A stretch of 64,000 bases of DNA, taken from assembly GCF_901482605.1 (NCBI RefSeq), contig NZ_LR590481.1, forward strand, positions 1,984,001-2,048,000, given 5' to 3'. The notes beneath the pieces were generated by a model. It worked only from the letters and a program-made list of their open reading frames with translations, made no database searches and had not been told where the DNA came from. The first letter of the stretch is position 1, and each line of letters opens with the position of its first letter. Position numbers and translations under genes: made by a program. This stretch comes from Hathewaya histolytica. GTDB lineage: Bacteria > Bacillota > Clostridia > Clostridiales > Clostridiaceae. Shown here piece after piece: positions 62,853-64,000 of the stretch.

Positions 62853-63875
62853 ATGAGTAAAAAATATTTTAAGAGAATGTTATCTTCCTTTTTAATACTT
62901 ATATTAAGTATTTCAGTTACATCTTGCGGAAATAAAAACTCATCTAAAAATAAACTTACGGAAGTAAAAGTCAATGAAGTTGCGCGTTCTATTTTCTATG
63001 CTCCGATGTATGTGGCTATAAATGAAGGTTTATTTGAAAAACAAGGACTAAAAATAAACTTATTTACAGGGCAAGGTGCTGATAAAACTATGCAGCAAGT
63101 TTTAAGTAAGGGATCTGACATAGGTTTATGTGGACCTGAACAAGTCATTTATATATATAACCAAAAAAGAGAAGATCACCCTGTAATATTCTCTGGTCTA
63201 ACACAAAAAGATGGTTCTTTTTTAGTTGGAAGAAAAGAGGATAAGAATTTTAAGTGGGATAATCTAAAAGGGAAAAAAGTAATTGGCGGAAGACCTGGTG
63301 GGATGCCTGAAATGACCTTTGAATATGTACTTAAGCAGAAAGGATTAACCCCAGGTAAAGATGTAGATGTAATTACTAATATAGCTTTCCATGCAACTGC
63401 TGGTGCATTTAAAAGTGGTAATGAAGACTATGCAACCTTATTCGAACCTACTGCTAGTATGTTAAAAAAAGATAATTCTGGTTATGTAGTAGCTTCTATT
63501 GGTGAATTGGCAGGAAATATTCCGTACACTTCATTCTTCGGCACTAAATCTTATTTAGAAAAAAACCCTAAAACTATAGAGTCTTTCACAAGAGCAATTT
63601 ATCAAGGTCAAAAATGGATATATGAACACTCAGATGCAGAAATTATAAAATCCATACAATCCTTTTTTCCTTCTGCTGATAAAGAAATTCTGGTAAATTC
63701 TATAAAAAGTTATAAACAAATAAATGCCTTTGCTAAAGATCCAGTTTTAAAAGAAGAAGAATTAAATAGACTAATGGACATTATTGAAAATTATAAAAAA
63801 GATTTAATAAAAGAAAGGCCTGATTTTAACAAAATTGTGGATAACTCTTTTGCTGAAAAAGTAATGAAAAATTAA
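62853..63875 (+). CDS. NMT1/THI5-type ABC transporter substrate-binding lipoprotein
   Basis: 340-residue lipoprotein; lipobox VTSC (Cys 25). The mature part follows the NMT1/SsuA pattern: SIFYAPMYVAINEGLFEKQG near the start, KGKKVIGGRPGGMPEM (about 140-155) and TSFFGTKSYLEKNP. Family members bind pyrimidine precursors, taurine/sulfonates, nitrate or riboflavin-related compounds; the ligand cannot be told. No permease or ATPase follows: a terminator starts 19 bases after the stop, so this is an orphan binding protein in this window. Ribosome binding site AAAGGAGG. Confidence 0.9.
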   Translation: MSKKYFKRMLSSFLILILSISVTSCGNKNSSKNKLTEVKVNEVARSIFYAPMYVAINEGLFEKQGLKINLFTGQGADKTMQQVLSKGSDIGLCGPEQVIYIYNQKREDHPVIFSGLTQKDGSFLVGRKEDKNFKWDNLKGKKVIGGRPGGMPEMTFEYVLKQKGLTPGKDVDVITNIAFHATAGAFKSGNEDYATLFEPTASMLKKDNSGYVVASIGELAGNIPYTSFFGTKSYLEKNPKTIESFTRAIYQGQKWIYEHSDAEIIKSIQSFFPSADKEILVNSIKSYKQINAFAKDPVLKEEELNRLMDIIENYKKDLIKERPDFNKIVDNSFAEKVMKN

Positions 63876-63893
63876 TTCTAACTATTAAAAAAT

Positions 63894-63957
63894 AAAAGCA
63901 CTAATAATATATCTGATGCAAATCTGCCTTCAGCCTATATTCTTAGTGCTTTTTTAC
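63894..63957 (+). terminator. Terminator of the NMT1-type gene
   Basis: 11-base outer arms (63894-63904, 63943-63953) with further inner AT pairs and a run of T (63950-63956). The long hairpin separates this gene from a convergent neighbour. Confidence 0.8.
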
Positions 63958-63975
63958 TAATTATTATTTGTAAAA

Positions 63976-64000
63976 CTATTCTTTTGCTGATGCTGCTTCA
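63976..64000 (-). CDS. Possible 3' end of a minus-strand gene (partial)
   Basis: On the minus strand the last 24 bases read in frame as EAASAKE followed by TAG (stop 63976-63978), just past a terminator-like hairpin. It may be the C-terminus of a gene that begins beyond the window; too short to identify. Confidence 0.35.

Noticed and set aside
1-64000. CRISPR array, prophage or toxin/defence island
   Set aside because: No spaced short repeats, no phage structural or integrase genes and no recognised defence genes were seen; the only mobile element is the insertion sequence.

Overview
The window is AT-rich and reads as the chromosome of a spore-forming, anaerobic Clostridium-type Firmicute. 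The evidence is strong GGAGG ribosome binding sites with some GTG/TTG starts, three T-box leaders, an L20-type infC leader, sporulation genes (a small acid-soluble spore protein, ytxC, a pdaB-like deacetylase), a DapH-type acetylase lysine pathway and clostridial gene order (rlmP-like / pheS-pheT-zapA / U32 / mutS2). Genus is as far as the sequence lets me go. Most genes lie on the minus strand.

Layout. 1-5 kb: rplY/ctc, an Orn/Lys/Arg decarboxylase, an unrecognised acidic/lysine-rich protein, an FMN-dependent alpha-hydroxy-acid oxidase-like enzyme with an added N-terminal Cys cluster, and a DUF523 protein. 5-25 kb: a housekeeping block of mutS2, a U32 hydroxylase-type protein, a long ZapA-coiled-coil protein, pheT-pheS under a Phe T-box, an rRNA methyltransferase, ktrA-ktrB, infC-rpmI-rplT with an attenuator leader and a probable AUA start codon, thrS under a Thr T-box, ytxC, a DUF6873 protein, tRNA-Cys, hslO and a methyltransferase. 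25.5-42 kb: a small spore protein, then two complete oligopeptide ABC transporter loci in tandem: oppA4-B2-C2-D2-F2, and oppB1-C1-D1-F1-A3-A2 with a separate oppA1. They have separate terminators, internal hairpins next to the binding-protein genes, and promoter-side motifs including a near-perfect CodY box.

42.5-51 kb: lysine/diaminopimelate biosynthesis (asd-dapA-dapB, dapH, an aminotransferase of the PatA/DapX type) with a MalY/PatB-like enzyme, and an IS1182-type insertion sequence that sits exactly inside the dapH terminator hairpin, flanked by a 9-bp direct repeat. 50.5-59 kb: a double-OB single-stranded-DNA-binding protein, a PdaB-like deacetylase, DUF4364, a beta-propeller protein, a TSCPD protein, folC, a small unknown, valS under a Val T-box and a stand-alone ATP-cone protein. 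59-64 kb: cardiolipin synthase, a secreted NlpC/P60 enzyme with a recent 405-bp internal duplication, and an orphan NMT1-type binding lipoprotein whose promoter region is duplicated about 1.8 kb away.

I did not find a convincing wholly new multi-gene system. The most interesting items are the insertion sequence in the terminator with a reconstructable empty site, the infC leader with mutually exclusive hairpins and a non-AUG start, the mosaic near-identity of the two oppF/oppD pairs, the 10-bp-phased repeats upstream of oppA4, and the duplications around the NlpC/P60 gene. All identifications come from reading the sequence and protein motifs; no database search was run.
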